This document shows, in pieces, positions 52,581-61,383 of a stretch of DNA of 64,000 bases. Source of the stretch: Mycobacterium sp. M26 (lineage in GTDB: Bacteria > Actinomycetota > Actinomycetes > Mycobacteriales > Mycobacteriaceae). The stretch is from positions 1,587,716 through 1,651,715 of the forward strand of contig NZ_LN929908.1 of assembly GCF_001494595.1 (NCBI RefSeq), in the 5' to 3' direction. Each line of letters begins with the position of its first letter. Positions within the stretch are counted from its first letter, which is position 1. The notes beneath the pieces were generated by a model, which was not told the origin of the DNA, made no database searches, and worked only from the letters and a program-made list of their open reading frames with translations. A program made the translations under genes and the position numbers.

Positions 52581-52655
52581 GGGCGTGTAGCTCAGTGGTA
52601 GAGCTCTGGTTTTACACACCAGCGGTCGGGGGTTCGAAACCCTCCGCGCCCACCA
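52581..52655 (+). tRNA. tRNA-Val (anticodon TAC)
   Basis: A complete cloverleaf. The acceptor GGGCGTG pairs with CGCGCCC. The anticodon stem CTGGT/ACCAG holds the loop TTTACAC with anticodon TAC. The T arm contains GGGGGTTCGAAACCCTC. The genomic CCA is at 52653-52655. It is the integration site of the island: the 45 bases from 52611 to the CCA recur at 62416-62460, and the intact tRNA is kept at this end. Confidence 0.95.
52611..52655 (+). repeat. Attachment site repeat, left end (3' half of tRNA-Val)
   Basis: 45 bases from the anticodon loop to the encoded CCA, identical to 62416-62460. Sequences diverge at once on both sides of the two copies. The two copies bound a segment of about 9.8 kb. 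Confidence 0.92.
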
Positions 52656-52707
52656 AGAAATCCGCAGTTCAGCGGTTCGCTAGCCGGCTTCTCCGGATAC
52701 CCACTAA

Positions 52708-52732
52708 CCCCCGTTGTGCCAAGAATGTGCCA
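52708..52732 (+). promoter_or_regulatory. Arm-type repeat pair, left end
   Basis: A CCCCCGTTGTGCCAAG block followed by AATGTGCCAA: two TGTGCC elements about 12 bases apart. The same arrangement, in the same orientation, lies at 62274-62299. Paired arm-type sites inside both attachment sites are typical of tyrosine-integrase elements. The remainder of 52656-52811 contains nothing recognised. Confidence 0.6.
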
Positions 52733-52811
52733 ACAGTTTTCGAGCGCTGGTTGGTCCGCGCGCGGTGCAACCTGCTGGAGGACGTACCAGTTCTGCGGCT
52801 AACTTGGTCCG

Positions 52812-54695
52812 GTGACATTGGTACTTGCGCTGGCGTCAGAACACGAAGTTCATATGACTTGTGATTTCAGGCTCACCTACCTGGATCCGCCCGACCGTCA
52901 ACCCGATGACAACACGCACAAACTGATTACGGTGGCACGGAGCGACTTTGAGGCAATCATCGGCGTTACGGGGTGGGCGTTTCTAGGCAGGACGCCGATC
53001 GGCAAATGGGTCGCAGAGAAGACTTCGGATCTAGCATTCGACGCCACACTCAACGATTTGCTCGATGTGCTGCACAGTGCATCCGTGTCGCTATCCCGCG
53101 TGCAAAATCGTTACAAGCAGCATCGCAGACTCACTCTTGTGGTGGGGGCCATCCAAGGGTCTCAGTCGGTCGTATGCATGCTCTCGAACTTTGAGAATCT
53201 GCGTGGACGATTTCTCGCGGATGGTGAGGAGCCGGGCCACGAACTCGTCTCCGACATCACGAGGCCGAGCAGCGTCCAGCTTTTCACCGCCGGGTCAGGT
53301 GCTGCATTCGTCCATGAGGATGAGAAGAAGCGACTCGAATATCTCCTCCGGAGCGGCCTTTCCACGCCCGAACGGATACAGGAAGCAATGGCCGGCCTTA
53401 ACGAGCAGGTAGCAGGACGCACTACCGATGTCAGCCAGGGCTGCTATGCCGCGAGTCAATTTGCGACCGGCTTCGGGCAGACGCGCCCGTTCCTCGTTGA
53501 ACAAGTCGGCAATTTCAACCCGCCCGCGTTCCACGAGTTGTTTAAGCGTATGGGTATCGTTTTGAATCCAAAGATTCGACCTGACGGCACGCCGGAACCA
53601 ATCCAGATGACAAGTTCAAGCTCATTCAGCTACAACCCGAGTCCGGCCTGGTTCCGCGAGCAGTTTAAATTGCGGCCGCACGACGCTGAACTCTGGAATA
53701 ACTTTGGCACCTTTAAACAAGGACGCGGTCTCGTAGACGAAGCAATAGAAGCGTACGAAAAGGCTCTCGAACTTGACTCGAAGTATTACAATGCAGCACG
53801 CAACCTTGCAAATTTGCTATGGTCCGCTCGTGGCGAACGAACGCGCGCCCTTGAATTATTTGAAGTCGCCCTTGAGAACCCTGATTCAACCCAACGTCGC
53901 GAGACATTAGCCTTGCGCGCTGATTGGGCGGCGTTTCGGGACAGGGATCTAGACGCGGCACGTGAATACTTCGCCGAGGCTGTGGTTGGCGACTTCATGC
54001 CGAGCGTATCGGTTCTCTGGTCTCGCATGATGCTCGTTTTTGACCCTCCGGAACACTTGGTAACCGTAGAACAGTTAGCGGATCAAACGTTGCAAACGAC
54101 ACCTTCAGATGCCATGGCAACGACCATTAAGGCGACCTGTATATGGTGGCTGCATGGAGATCTTCCGGCGGCGAATTCCCTAATCGCGACCTCGCTCGAA
54201 GGCTATCCTAAAGATCAACACTTATTGGCGACTGGCATTCGTCTGGGTGTGGCCGCTAATGATCTAGACCTGGCCGAATCTTTGCTAGCCCGGCTATCGA
54301 AGGTTATCGCGGATGAAGATAGTCAACTGTTATTGTGCTATCGAGTGATACTGGGTATTTGCCGCGGAAATAGTTTGTCCGATCTGATCGCACTGTTTCA
54401 CGGTCCGGGCCTCGATAATGCAGTAAGTCTTGCGCTGTTACTTTGGGCTCAAGAGCGAGATGAGGAATGCGAAGAGATAGTCGCTTGCGTCGCGCGTGAC
54501 GCCCTCACCTATCAGGGGAGAATCGAGTTCGATGTGCTGCAACGCTTGCTCCACGCCGACGTCTCCAGCGAGTACACCGATCTGGCCGGCCACTTGCTCG
54601 ACCCGACCACCTTGCGTGCGATTTCGGCACATCCCGAGCTGTCAGAGTCACGGCGGGACCGACTGAATGCTGTTCTCGACGCTATCCGCGCCTGA
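52812..54695 (+). CDS. Proteasome-like Ntn-hydrolase domain fused to TPR repeats (candidate defence protein)
   Basis: A 627-residue protein. Residues 2-220 look like a proteasome/HslV-type Ntn hydrolase: Thr2 after the initiator Met, Asp in TCDFRLT (about 18), Lys in THKLI (about 38), a VTGWAFLG turn, and TAGSGAAFV near residue 157 matching the HslV SGG block. Residues 280-600 are tetratricopeptide-like, clearest at ELWNNFGTFKQGRGLVDEAI and YEKALELDSKYYNAARNLA. It is the first gene inside the island, starting with GTG. A self-activated peptidase linked to a TPR sensor would suit phage defence, but this is inferred. Confidence 0.7.
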   Translation: MTLVLALASEHEVHMTCDFRLTYLDPPDRQPDDNTHKLITVARSDFEAIIGVTGWAFLGRTPIGKWVAEKTSDLAFDATLNDLLDVLHSASVSLSRVQNRYKQHRRLTLVVGAIQGSQSVVCMLSNFENLRGRFLADGEEPGHELVSDITRPSSVQLFTAGSGAAFVHEDEKKRLEYLLRSGLSTPERIQEAMAGLNEQVAGRTTDVSQGCYAASQFATGFGQTRPFLVEQVGNFNPPAFHELFKRMGIVLNPKIRPDGTPEPIQMTSSSSFSYNPSPAWFREQFKLRPHDAELWNNFGTFKQGRGLVDEAIEAYEKALELDSKYYNAARNLANLLWSARGERTRALELFEVALENPDSTQRRETLALRADWAAFRDRDLDAAREYFAEAVVGDFMPSVSVLWSRMMLVFDPPEHLVTVEQLADQTLQTTPSDAMATTIKATCIWWLHGDLPAANSLIATSLEGYPKDQHLLATGIRLGVAANDLDLAESLLARLSKVIADEDSQLLLCYRVILGICRGNSLSDLIALFHGPGLDNAVSLALLLWAQERDEECEEIVACVARDALTYQGRIEFDVLQRLLHADVSSEYTDLAGHLLDPTTLRAISAHPELSESRRDRLNAVLDAIRA

Positions 54696-54998
54696 ATTCT
54701 TGCCAGAGATGTTGTCTAGCAGCGCATTTAGGCGAAGGTGTAGCAATGGCGCGTATCGAAGTGCTACCGGCCGTTCCTTAGAGTTCTCGCGCCCCTGGCC
54801 ATCCGGCTTCGACGTCGGGCATGCGGACTTTGTCGAGCACATAGCGAATGGACCTGCGGCCAAGACCTCGCTTCGGGAGTCGTGGCCACGAGACTTCCAA
54901 TACGGGTCTGGGCGTGATCTAGTTCCTGGCGGGCCGCGCCGCTGACTGAGTGGCGTCACACGACAGAAAATGTCGGAGGCCGTTGGCATACTCCCGCC
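54696..54998. other. Gap with a short unrecognised remnant
   Basis: A 303-base gap between the Ntn-TPR and winged-helix genes. On the minus strand, 54778-54918 is a 46-codon open stretch (ends DVEAGWPGAREL, TAA at 54780-54778) with amino-acid composition that looks like real protein but without a good start. It may be a decayed gene. No promoter was recognised. Confidence 0.4.
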
Positions 54999-55436
54999 AT
55001 GACCGAGAGCACATGGGACAGCCGAGATCTGCCGGTGTTGAGAGCGGCGGTGGACATCTACGAGCGGACTGGACGCACGATGAGGCCGCGCCAGATCGAG
55101 CAGGAGACCGGCTTCGATGGGGACACCGTTCAACGTGCGCTGCGGGTGCTCAACCGCGAGCCCTATTTCGAGAAGGTCAGTGGTGCGTTCGGGGGTCAAT
55201 TCCTCATGGTGGGCGCACCGACTGCCGACGCCTTGCGCGTGGCCGGGCAGTGGCCAACACCAGAGAACCAACTGGAGCGGATGATCGCCGCCTTCGAGGC
55301 TGTCGCCGCCGATGAGGCCCGCCCAGAGGAGGAGCGGAGCCGCGCCAAACAGGTTGGGCTCTGGCTCGCCGGGGCGCTGTCCCAGGTCGCCATCGGGGCG
55401 CTCGGCGGCGCTGGCGGCAACATGCTGACCGGGTAG
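54999..55436 (+). CDS. Small winged-helix protein with hydrophobic C-terminus
   Basis: A 145-residue protein. Residues 1-75 fit a winged helix: LPVLRAAVDIYERTG, RPRQIEQETGFDGDTVQRAL, then a wing with GGQFLMVGAP. The middle is acidic and helical (AFEAVAADEARPEEERSR). The last 27 residues (VGLWLAGALSQVAIGALGGA) are Gly/Ala-rich and hydrophobic, like a membrane-interacting or amphipathic segment. It resembles common actinobacterial proteins of unknown function. Lying between the Ntn-TPR and STAND genes, it may be a regulator or an effector of the same system. Confidence 0.6.
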   Translation: MTESTWDSRDLPVLRAAVDIYERTGRTMRPRQIEQETGFDGDTVQRALRVLNREPYFEKVSGAFGGQFLMVGAPTADALRVAGQWPTPENQLERMIAAFEAVAADEARPEEERSRAKQVGLWLAGALSQVAIGALGGAGGNMLTG

Positions 55437-55659
55437 CGGCACGCCTATGTCTAGTGCGTATCTTGTCGTGACGGTGTGTCTGCGGAATCGCCCCGCAGAC
55501 AGGCCGTTTCGTCTATCCCGTCTGGTTTGGTGTCGGGCCGTTTGGGCGCATCTTGGCCACTTCTTGGCCATCCGGGGGTCAGCTCGCCCAGGTGTTCGAC
55601 GGACGCAAGTTCGGCGCTTGGCGGGCTTGAAAAGTCATTGCTCAAAAATGGGCAAGGTC

Positions 55660-58464
55660 CTAGGGGTCGCCTACAGAGTCCGGGCCGGCGGCATCGCTAA
55701 GCTCGTTATAGCGAACCATCACTCGATCAAGTGCGCTTTGGAGACGCGGACGTTCTGAGGAAAGCGCCTCAAGATCCACCACCCGGTACAACTCGCGCGC
55801 GACTTTCTTAAGGGCTTCATGCAGCGAAAGCAGCACGTAGTCTGCGTAGTTGTTCAGCCCTAAGAGTCGATCGACGCCGGCAAGGGCCTCGTCCACACGA
55901 TCGATGTGGAGCTGTGCAATGACTCTCATGGCGTCGAGAATTACTTCGCCCTCCAGCGAGGTGCTCGCCGCCGCGAACTGGTCTGTGAAATCGAGGAGTT
56001 CTGCGAACCGACCCGCCTCGTAGAGCTCGTTGGCCCGTCTCATTTGAGTCGCCTCCTGCGTAGCAAGTGACGGGTCTCGTTGGGTCACTTCGGAAAGTCT
56101 TTGCCTGATTGCAGAGAGTCCCGGGGCATCACGGTAGACATCCAGTCGGTCTATGGCAGCCAACGTATCGCCCGCAAGGGTGTAGGCCAACGCGCGGACT
56201 GCTTCATTGCCGTCGAATTCAGCCTCAGCCACTGAGCTAACAAACGGTATCGCACACCTCCGAAGTGCTTCTGGAGGTGCCTGCGCCATGCTCAGATCCG
56301 CAATCAAGTTGGCGAGTATCTTCATTGCTATCCGCCGAGCGTAAGGCTCGTGCATGTACCGCGACAGTGTCTGAAGAGCTGATCGTCCGAGATCAAATGC
56401 CGCCTGCAACCTGCCGCGGCTAGCCGCGCAAGTGCTTAACTCCGCCTGCAGCAGCGTCTTTGCGTATGTGTAGACCCGCGCGCTGTTCGGCGAGAACGAG
56501 GACATTGGTTCGTTGTCAGCCACGAGCTCCAAAAGCGCGTTGGCGTGCAACCGCAGTTGTTCGACTGCGAAGTATTCGCCCGCGGTCCGCATCGACCCAA
56601 GCCAACCGATCAGGAAGTACATGAACACTGTGCACTGCGATTCCAGGTAGCCGGGTGGAACCGCTGCCAAGTAAGAGCGTTGGAGAATGTCGTGAACTAG
56701 CGGGTGGATTGCGACTGTGTCGCTGACCGCCGTGTGACCGCCGTCTCCCTCGTTGACTACTCGCCGCGCGATTGTCTGCGTTCGCAAGGTGGAGAGGACT
56801 CCCCTTAAGGTCACCTTGTCGACTTCCGCGGGCTTTGGCAGATTGGCCAAGTCCAACTGCATCTCTCCGGGCGTCGCGAACAGAATGAAATTCAGGGGCA
56901 AGAGCTCTGGGGCCAGCAAAGATCCGATCTCTAACACCGCCCGAGCCGACCTGCCGTAGGTGTCGCCGGCGGGCGTGCCCTTCCCGAGGTTCCGGACCGC
57001 GTACTGAATTGCCGCGAAGGCCGTTCTTGGAAAGCCCGGGGGTCTGGAATCGCTGTCCGCTAGAGCTTCGAGATCGCTAAAATACCGCAGCGCCATCTCA
57101 TGAAGCTGGCCCTCAGTGTTCTTGAAGTAGATTGCGGACATACTGACTGCTAAAGGTATTAATCCCAGCCGCCTTACAATCTCCAAAATCGAAGACCGAA
57201 CATCTTCGAGATTTGCTTCACCAACGCCCGCGTAGCTGGCGAAGCAGTCGACAGCCTCGGCTTCTGTCATTTCGCCAACTTCTATCACGGGCACGTCTGG
57301 CCACCAATTGAGGCTGTTGTTGGAGGTCACAAGAATTGAACCGTTTCCCATTGACGGAATATATGCATCGATGTCACTTCGATTTTGGATGCCGTCGAAT
57401 ACGAGTAACCATGGCCCGCTGTGGCGTCCAAGTATGCCGGTAAATACCGAAGGGATCGCCGCGTCAGGAGCCATCTGCTCCCTTGTCAGCTGGAAAATGA
57501 GGTTCCGAACCTGTGCCTCAATGAAGTCGACCTCGCGGCAATCGATCCAGCATATGAATTCGTACGAGATAGATTCGACATGGCAATAGTCGGTTGCAAG
57601 TACGGTTTTGCCGTTGCCTGTGCGGCCGGTCAACACAACCCTGGCTGGTGAGGTGGTCGCGTCATCGGGGGCGAGATACTCCTGCATCTGCTCCAGATAG
57701 TCGACCCGAGGGACGGTTGACAAGTAGTTTGGGATACCGGTGATTGGGACGCCCCAATCAAACCCGCCGGCAACGTGGGCAATACGCGGATCCGGCATAG
57801 CCAGCATTTCGAGCAGGTCAAGCGCACTGATTCTGCTCTGCTGCTGTCCCGCAGCTGCGGAGAATATGTAGTCCTGCAATATCGGTACGAGAAGCCTGGC
57901 TGACACCACGCCTTGGCGTAGCTCTCGTTGGCCCCGGAAGAACCTTATAAGTTCCGCGATCGAGTTGCGGATCTCGACCGGCTTTCGAGAATCAACGATG
58001 ATATTGGGTGGAGCTCCAGTTTCACCGGGTTGCCTCTGCGGGCCTTTTGCCCACGTGTAACGGGTAGTCGTTTCTACACCGTCTCCGGGCTCGGTTTCGA
58101 CCTCGTCGAGCAAATCTGGAGAAATCGGCTTATTCGTCAGAAGAATAATGTTTGGCGCTCGGTGGACAACTAGTCGGTCCAACGCAGTGCGTGCGGGAGC
58201 GGGTTGGAGTGGATACTTGTCAGGCTCCGAGGAGGCTTTTACCTGAACGCTGTACAGCACCTCGCCGTCAACCTCAATGGCGAAGTCGACGACATCGTCG
58301 TCCTTGCCATCGGCTTTTATTCGCAAAGGCTCAATCACTAGCGCCGCACGGGCGATGAGCTCGGGGTTCTCCCGGAGCAGACTGAGAAATACTTCGGCAG
58401 TCTGCAAATACTGATAGTTGAATCCGAAAGCGGCGACCCCACCACCGCCTAGACCACTATTCAT
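55660..58464 (-). CDS. PD-(D/E)XK-like nuclease - NB-ARC (STAND) - TPR protein, candidate anti-phage defence
   Basis: A 934-residue protein. Residues 1-130 fit a Cap4/DUF4297-like nuclease: FGFNYQYLQTAEVFL opening, Asp60 in VVDFAI and QVK at 74-76. Residues 250-560 are an NB-ARC/STAND ATPase: Walker A GRTGNGKT (280-287), Walker B LLVFDGI (about 353-359), ILVTSNN (about 377), and GLIPLAV (about 434). The C-terminal half is helical, TPR-like. The layout matches Avs-type defence NTPases, in which C-terminal repeats sense phage proteins and the N-terminal nuclease acts. It converges on the winged-helix gene. The nuclease active site is only partly readable. Confidence 0.8.
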   Translation of the reverse strand: MNSGLGGGGVAAFGFNYQYLQTAEVFLSLLRENPELIARAALVIEPLRIKADGKDDDVVDFAIEVDGEVLYSVQVKASSEPDKYPLQPAPARTALDRLVVHRAPNIILLTNKPISPDLLDEVETEPGDGVETTTRYTWAKGPQRQPGETGAPPNIIVDSRKPVEIRNSIAELIRFFRGQRELRQGVVSARLLVPILQDYIFSAAAGQQQSRISALDLLEMLAMPDPRIAHVAGGFDWGVPITGIPNYLSTVPRVDYLEQMQEYLAPDDATTSPARVVLTGRTGNGKTVLATDYCHVESISYEFICWIDCREVDFIEAQVRNLIFQLTREQMAPDAAIPSVFTGILGRHSGPWLLVFDGIQNRSDIDAYIPSMGNGSILVTSNNSLNWWPDVPVIEVGEMTEAEAVDCFASYAGVGEANLEDVRSSILEIVRRLGLIPLAVSMSAIYFKNTEGQLHEMALRYFSDLEALADSDSRPPGFPRTAFAAIQYAVRNLGKGTPAGDTYGRSARAVLEIGSLLAPELLPLNFILFATPGEMQLDLANLPKPAEVDKVTLRGVLSTLRTQTIARRVVNEGDGGHTAVSDTVAIHPLVHDILQRSYLAAVPPGYLESQCTVFMYFLIGWLGSMRTAGEYFAVEQLRLHANALLELVADNEPMSSFSPNSARVYTYAKTLLQAELSTCAASRGRLQAAFDLGRSALQTLSRYMHEPYARRIAMKILANLIADLSMAQAPPEALRRCAIPFVSSVAEAEFDGNEAVRALAYTLAGDTLAAIDRLDVYRDAPGLSAIRQRLSEVTQRDPSLATQEATQMRRANELYEAGRFAELLDFTDQFAAASTSLEGEVILDAMRVIAQLHIDRVDEALAGVDRLLGLNNYADYVLLSLHEALKKVARELYRVVDLEALSSERPRLQSALDRVMVRYNELSDAAGPDSVGDP

Positions 58465-58720
58465 TGGGTCCTGCCCTTTTGGTCGGACATCGACCGCGCC
58501 GGCTTGCTGCGCCAGAGACGATCTCCAGTTTCGTTGGCTAGACCCTAAACCGTTTCATCTCGGCAGTGGGCTTGTCTACGCCTTTCTAACGAGGCGCTTA
58601 CGGCCACGGCAGCTAGCGCGGGCGAAGCGATGTAGCTTCGGCGTGGGTGTCGCACGGCTTACAGTGATCGACAGCTTGATGCCGCCCCGGCCGCCGCGTC
58701 GTCGGTGACCCCGAATGCAG

Positions 58721-59452
58721 CTAGGACGTCTGCGTGGCTGATCTCACCACGGGCGGCGTTATTGGCAAACGGCCCGCGCGAGTCCGACCCATCAGCGCGT
58801 CGCCAGCCGCCGCCAACGCGTCGTCAAAGACATGCCCGTACACCCGCAGGGTGATGGCAGGACCGTGGCCTATCCATCTCGCGGTCGCGGTCGCGGTCGC
58901 GGTCGCGGTGGTTCCGCCATCCACTAGCATGGTCGCAGCAGTATGGCGAACGTCGTGCAGTCGAATCCCAGGGACTCCAGCAGCTTTCGACTGGTGGGCG
59001 AAATCAGCCGAGTAGTTTTCTGGCCGAATCGCCGATCCGTCCTCGTTGACGGCCACCAGCCCGCTGTCGCGGTAATCGTTCCCCAACGCAAGGCGCTCGG
59101 CGGCCTGCTGAACCCTGAATGTGCTTAGCGCGGGGAAAATCTCAGGAGTCATCGGAAACGCGCGTCGTGATCGCTTCGATTTCGGATCACCTGTCACAGT
59201 TCCAACACCTTGGACCACGACGCGGCCCTGGGCCACGGACACTGTGCCCGCGTCGAAGTCCACATCAGACCACCGCAGCCCCAGGACATCTGATCGCCGC
59301 AGCCCCGCGAGGGTGAGCAGCCAACACGCTGCAAGGCGATCATCACGGATGTGGTCCCAAGATTGCGTCGCTTGCTCAGGTGTCCACGTGGCCATCTCGT
59401 AGTGCTTGACCGCGGGACGCTTCACCATGCGGGCGACGTTGCGGGTCACCAA
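58721..59452 (-). CDS. Tyrosine recombinase (integrase), C-terminal catalytic part
   Basis: A 243-residue catalytic domain of a tyrosine recombinase. Catalytic residues visible: R52 in AGLRRSDVLGLRW, Lys near 91-93 (PKSKRSRR), H166-x-x-R169 in LHDVRHTAAT, H196 in WIGHGP, and Y205 in LRVYGHV. It would excise or integrate the island at tRNA-Val. The N-terminal core-binding part continues upstream but in another frame: a run of four T at 59451-59454 must lose one base to join them. A fivefold TCGCGG repeat lies between the HxxR and WxxH blocks. It is probably inactive. Confidence 0.82.
   Translation of the reverse strand: MVTRNVARMVKRPAVKHYEMATWTPEQATQSWDHIRDDRLAACWLLTLAGLRRSDVLGLRWSDVDFDAGTVSVAQGRVVVQGVGTVTGDPKSKRSRRAFPMTPEIFPALSTFRVQQAAERLALGNDYRDSGLVAVNEDGSAIRPENYSADFAHQSKAAGVPGIRLHDVRHTAATMLVDGGTTATATATATARWIGHGPAITLRVYGHVFDDALAAAGDALMGRTRAGRLPITPPVVRSATQTS
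58879..58908 (-). repeat. Five TCGCGG units inside the integrase gene
   Basis: Five perfect tandem copies of TCGCGG, read as alternating Thr-Ala in the integrase at residues 182-191, between the HxxR block and WIGHG. In-frame expansion lengthens a loop beside the active site. Confidence 0.85.
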
Positions 59453-59776
59453 AACCCTGCCTCACCGCGCCGTCGAGCGCCGCTGAGAAGATAACCAGCA
59501 TGCTCACCACCGTTCGCGCCGTGACTCCGCCGGGTATCTTCGGACGCTGAGGATCTGCGGGCTGTGCCGCCAGCTAACGTCCCCGCGTTGGCCGCATCAC
59601 ATCGCCGGCTTTCACCAGTCGATCGAGTGCCTTGCTGTCCGAATTGCCCAAGGCGGCATAGATATCCGAGTACTGCGCTCAAGCGGGGTGACTGCGAGAA
59701 ATGCGAGCACCTCTGCTGCGCGCCGGCCCCACTTGTCCCGTTGCGCGACGGGCTTTCCTTCGAGCCAACGAATCAT
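59453..59776 (-). pseudogene. Decayed winged-helix fragment joined to the missing integrase N-part
   Basis: On the minus strand, from 59776, the reading MIRWLEGKPVAQRDKWGRR leads into EVLAFLAVTPLERS; a frameshift near 59670 continues as YSDIYAALGNSDSKALDRLV and VMRPTRGR, then TAG at 59574. The same frame continues beyond the stop as integrase core-binding sequence (ARTVVSMLVIFSAALDGAV) up to the frameshift at 59451. The first part looks like the winged-helix end of a phage or plasmid replication protein. At least two frameshifts and one stop show decay. Confidence 0.55.
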
Positions 59777-60313
59777 CTTGTGTCGTCGAGATCGTCATAG
59801 GCCCGGGCGGCAATGTTCACTCTGAGCGTGCTGTTCGAATGCTGTTGCAATCCAAGGGTTATAACCCAGATCAGGTGACGATCATCTAGTCTTTGGCCCC
59901 ATGCCGCGACTAGGAGGACCGGCTTGGCCGTGCGCGATCCTCCCGGCGCGCTTCGTTGAGAGCTACATGGATTAATCAAGGATCCAAGTCAGGTTATTCA
60001 TGGTGACGGGCAGGGCCTATCGGCAGCAAAGTGGTTCTTCAGCTATCGACAGGCTTTGCCCTGGGCCGCCGACACAGTTGCGGAGCGGTCAATCAGCGAG
60101 CAAGCGCCTACGGCACAGGCACCGGAACAACCGCACGCGTGGACGATAGCGTCGCGCCCGCTGGCGCGATTGATACCGCCGGCTCACCCAAACTCAACTA
60201 CGACGGCGGCATGGTCGAAATGTCGCAGCTACGTTGGCATTGCATTTCAGGTCTCGTTAGTCAGTCTCGGCAAGCGTGAACTCGCTGCGGCGGCTGCCAT
60301 CGCTTCCCGCTGC
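59777..60313. other. Non-coding or decayed stretch
   Basis: 537 bases without a convincing gene on either strand. A weak minus-strand continuation (VNIAARAYDDLDDT, stop just before 59776) suggests the decayed replication-like gene extended further. No RNA gene, repeat or promoter was recognised. Confidence 0.4.
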
Positions 60314-61042
60314 TCACCAGTCGTCATCGCGTTCGTAAGGTGCATCGAATTCGTAATCCGACCAGTCACGATCTTCCTCAGGCCACGATGAATGAGGGTT
60401 AGCGGATTGGTACATCTCACGCAGTGGAATTAGGCCGAACAGGGCGTCCAGGCAGCCGGGGTGAAACGCGAGCGGTAGTTGGCTCTCTGGCAATTTTTCG
60501 ATGTCCCAGGCGAAACGCTTGCCGGCGTCGTTGACCTTCGTATGGGCGCTGTAGTCGTCGAGCAAGGCCTCGTCGAGGTGCACCAGCGAGTTCCGAAGCT
60601 GACGAACGAGGTCATCGACGCCGTCGCCGTGGGCCTTTCTGCGCCACATCTGGAAGTGAAAGTACGCCTCGACTGCTTGTTGGCCGCTGACCCACCATGC
60701 CGCTAACTCGTCCCGCAATTCGCGCTCAGTGGGTGACCAATCCTCGCCCTTGTCTATCGCCCAATCTGTCCAATTGACCAAGCATGCGAGACGGTAGTAC
60801 CGCTCGCCCGTCCTTACCGCTTCCCTCGCCCAAGTGATCAGCATCCGAGCTTCGTGCTGTGCCGCGGAATCCTTGGCTGGGGCGCTAGCGGTAATCCCAT
60901 CGGGGGGAATCAACAGCAGCCCCTCGCCGGAAAGGGGTATGGCTGGACGATTGAACTTAGGCCTGAAACTAGGCGGCACCTCTCGTTGATAACTCGTGAA
61001 CCAGCGTGTGGGTGGCCAAGGGGTGATGTCTGGATCATCCAT
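60314..61042 (-). CDS. HEPN-like protein
   Basis: A 242-residue cytoplasmic protein. About residues 55-165 are helical and end in RQLRNSLVHLDEALLDDY; R150-x4-H155 matches the HEPN R-x4-H motif found in RNases and in toxins of defence systems. N- and C-terminal extensions are Pro-rich and acidic (DRDWSDYEFDAPYERDDDW). It lies divergently next to the DUF1778/GNAT pair. A regulatory HEPN without RNase activity is equally possible. The assignment rests on one motif and helical pattern. Confidence 0.55.
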   Translation of the reverse strand: MDDPDITPWPPTRWFTSYQREVPPSFRPKFNRPAIPLSGEGLLLIPPDGITASAPAKDSAAQHEARMLITWAREAVRTGERYYRLACLVNWTDWAIDKGEDWSPTERELRDELAAWWVSGQQAVEAYFHFQMWRRKAHGDGVDDLVRQLRNSLVHLDEALLDDYSAHTKVNDAGKRFAWDIEKLPESQLPLAFHPGCLDALFGLIPLREMYQSANPHSSWPEEDRDWSDYEFDAPYERDDDW

Positions 61043-61098
61043 GCCGGAGATGGTGCCACTTGCTCCGTCGATTGACGTGTACGCCTATCAGGCACACA

Positions 61099-61383
61099 AT
61101 GGAGGGCATGGCTACGAAGTCTGAACGTTTCGCGGTGCGCCTGACCCCTGAGCAGGACGCGCTGATTCGCCATGCCGCCGAGGTCGAAGGGACAGACCTC
61201 ACCACTTTCACTGTGACGGCGACCGTTGCGCACGCGCGTGACGTGCTGGCTGACCGCCGGCACTTCCTAGTCGACGACGCCGCGTGGTCCGAGTTCAACG
61301 CCTTACTCGACCGGCCAGTCCAGTACAAACCCGCGTTGGCAAAGCTATTCGCCAAGCCGTCGTTATTCGATCCCGAAGCGTGA
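61099..61383 (+). CDS. DUF1778 antitoxin
   Basis: A protein of 91-94 residues. An N-terminal ribbon-helix-helix DNA-binding segment (KSERFAVRLTPEQDALIRHA, about 6-25) is followed by a toxin-neutralising tail (FLVDDAAWSEFNALLDRPV). This is the standard partner of GNAT toxins (TacA/AtaR type). Starts at 61099 and 61108 are both possible. Its stop overlaps the toxin GTG (GTGA), as usual for such pairs. It should repress its own operon with the toxin. Confidence 0.88.
   Translation: MEGMATKSERFAVRLTPEQDALIRHAAEVEGTDLTTFTVTATVAHARDVLADRRHFLVDDAAWSEFNALLDRPVQYKPALAKLFAKPSLFDPEA

Noticed and set aside
55451..55645. 64-codon minus-strand frame between winged-helix and STAND genes
   Set aside because: No motif, polar low-complexity composition, and start without ribosome site.
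58418..58708. 96-codon plus-strand frame after the STAND gene start
   Set aside because: Overlaps the start of the STAND gene antisense and has Pro/Arg-rich shadow composition.
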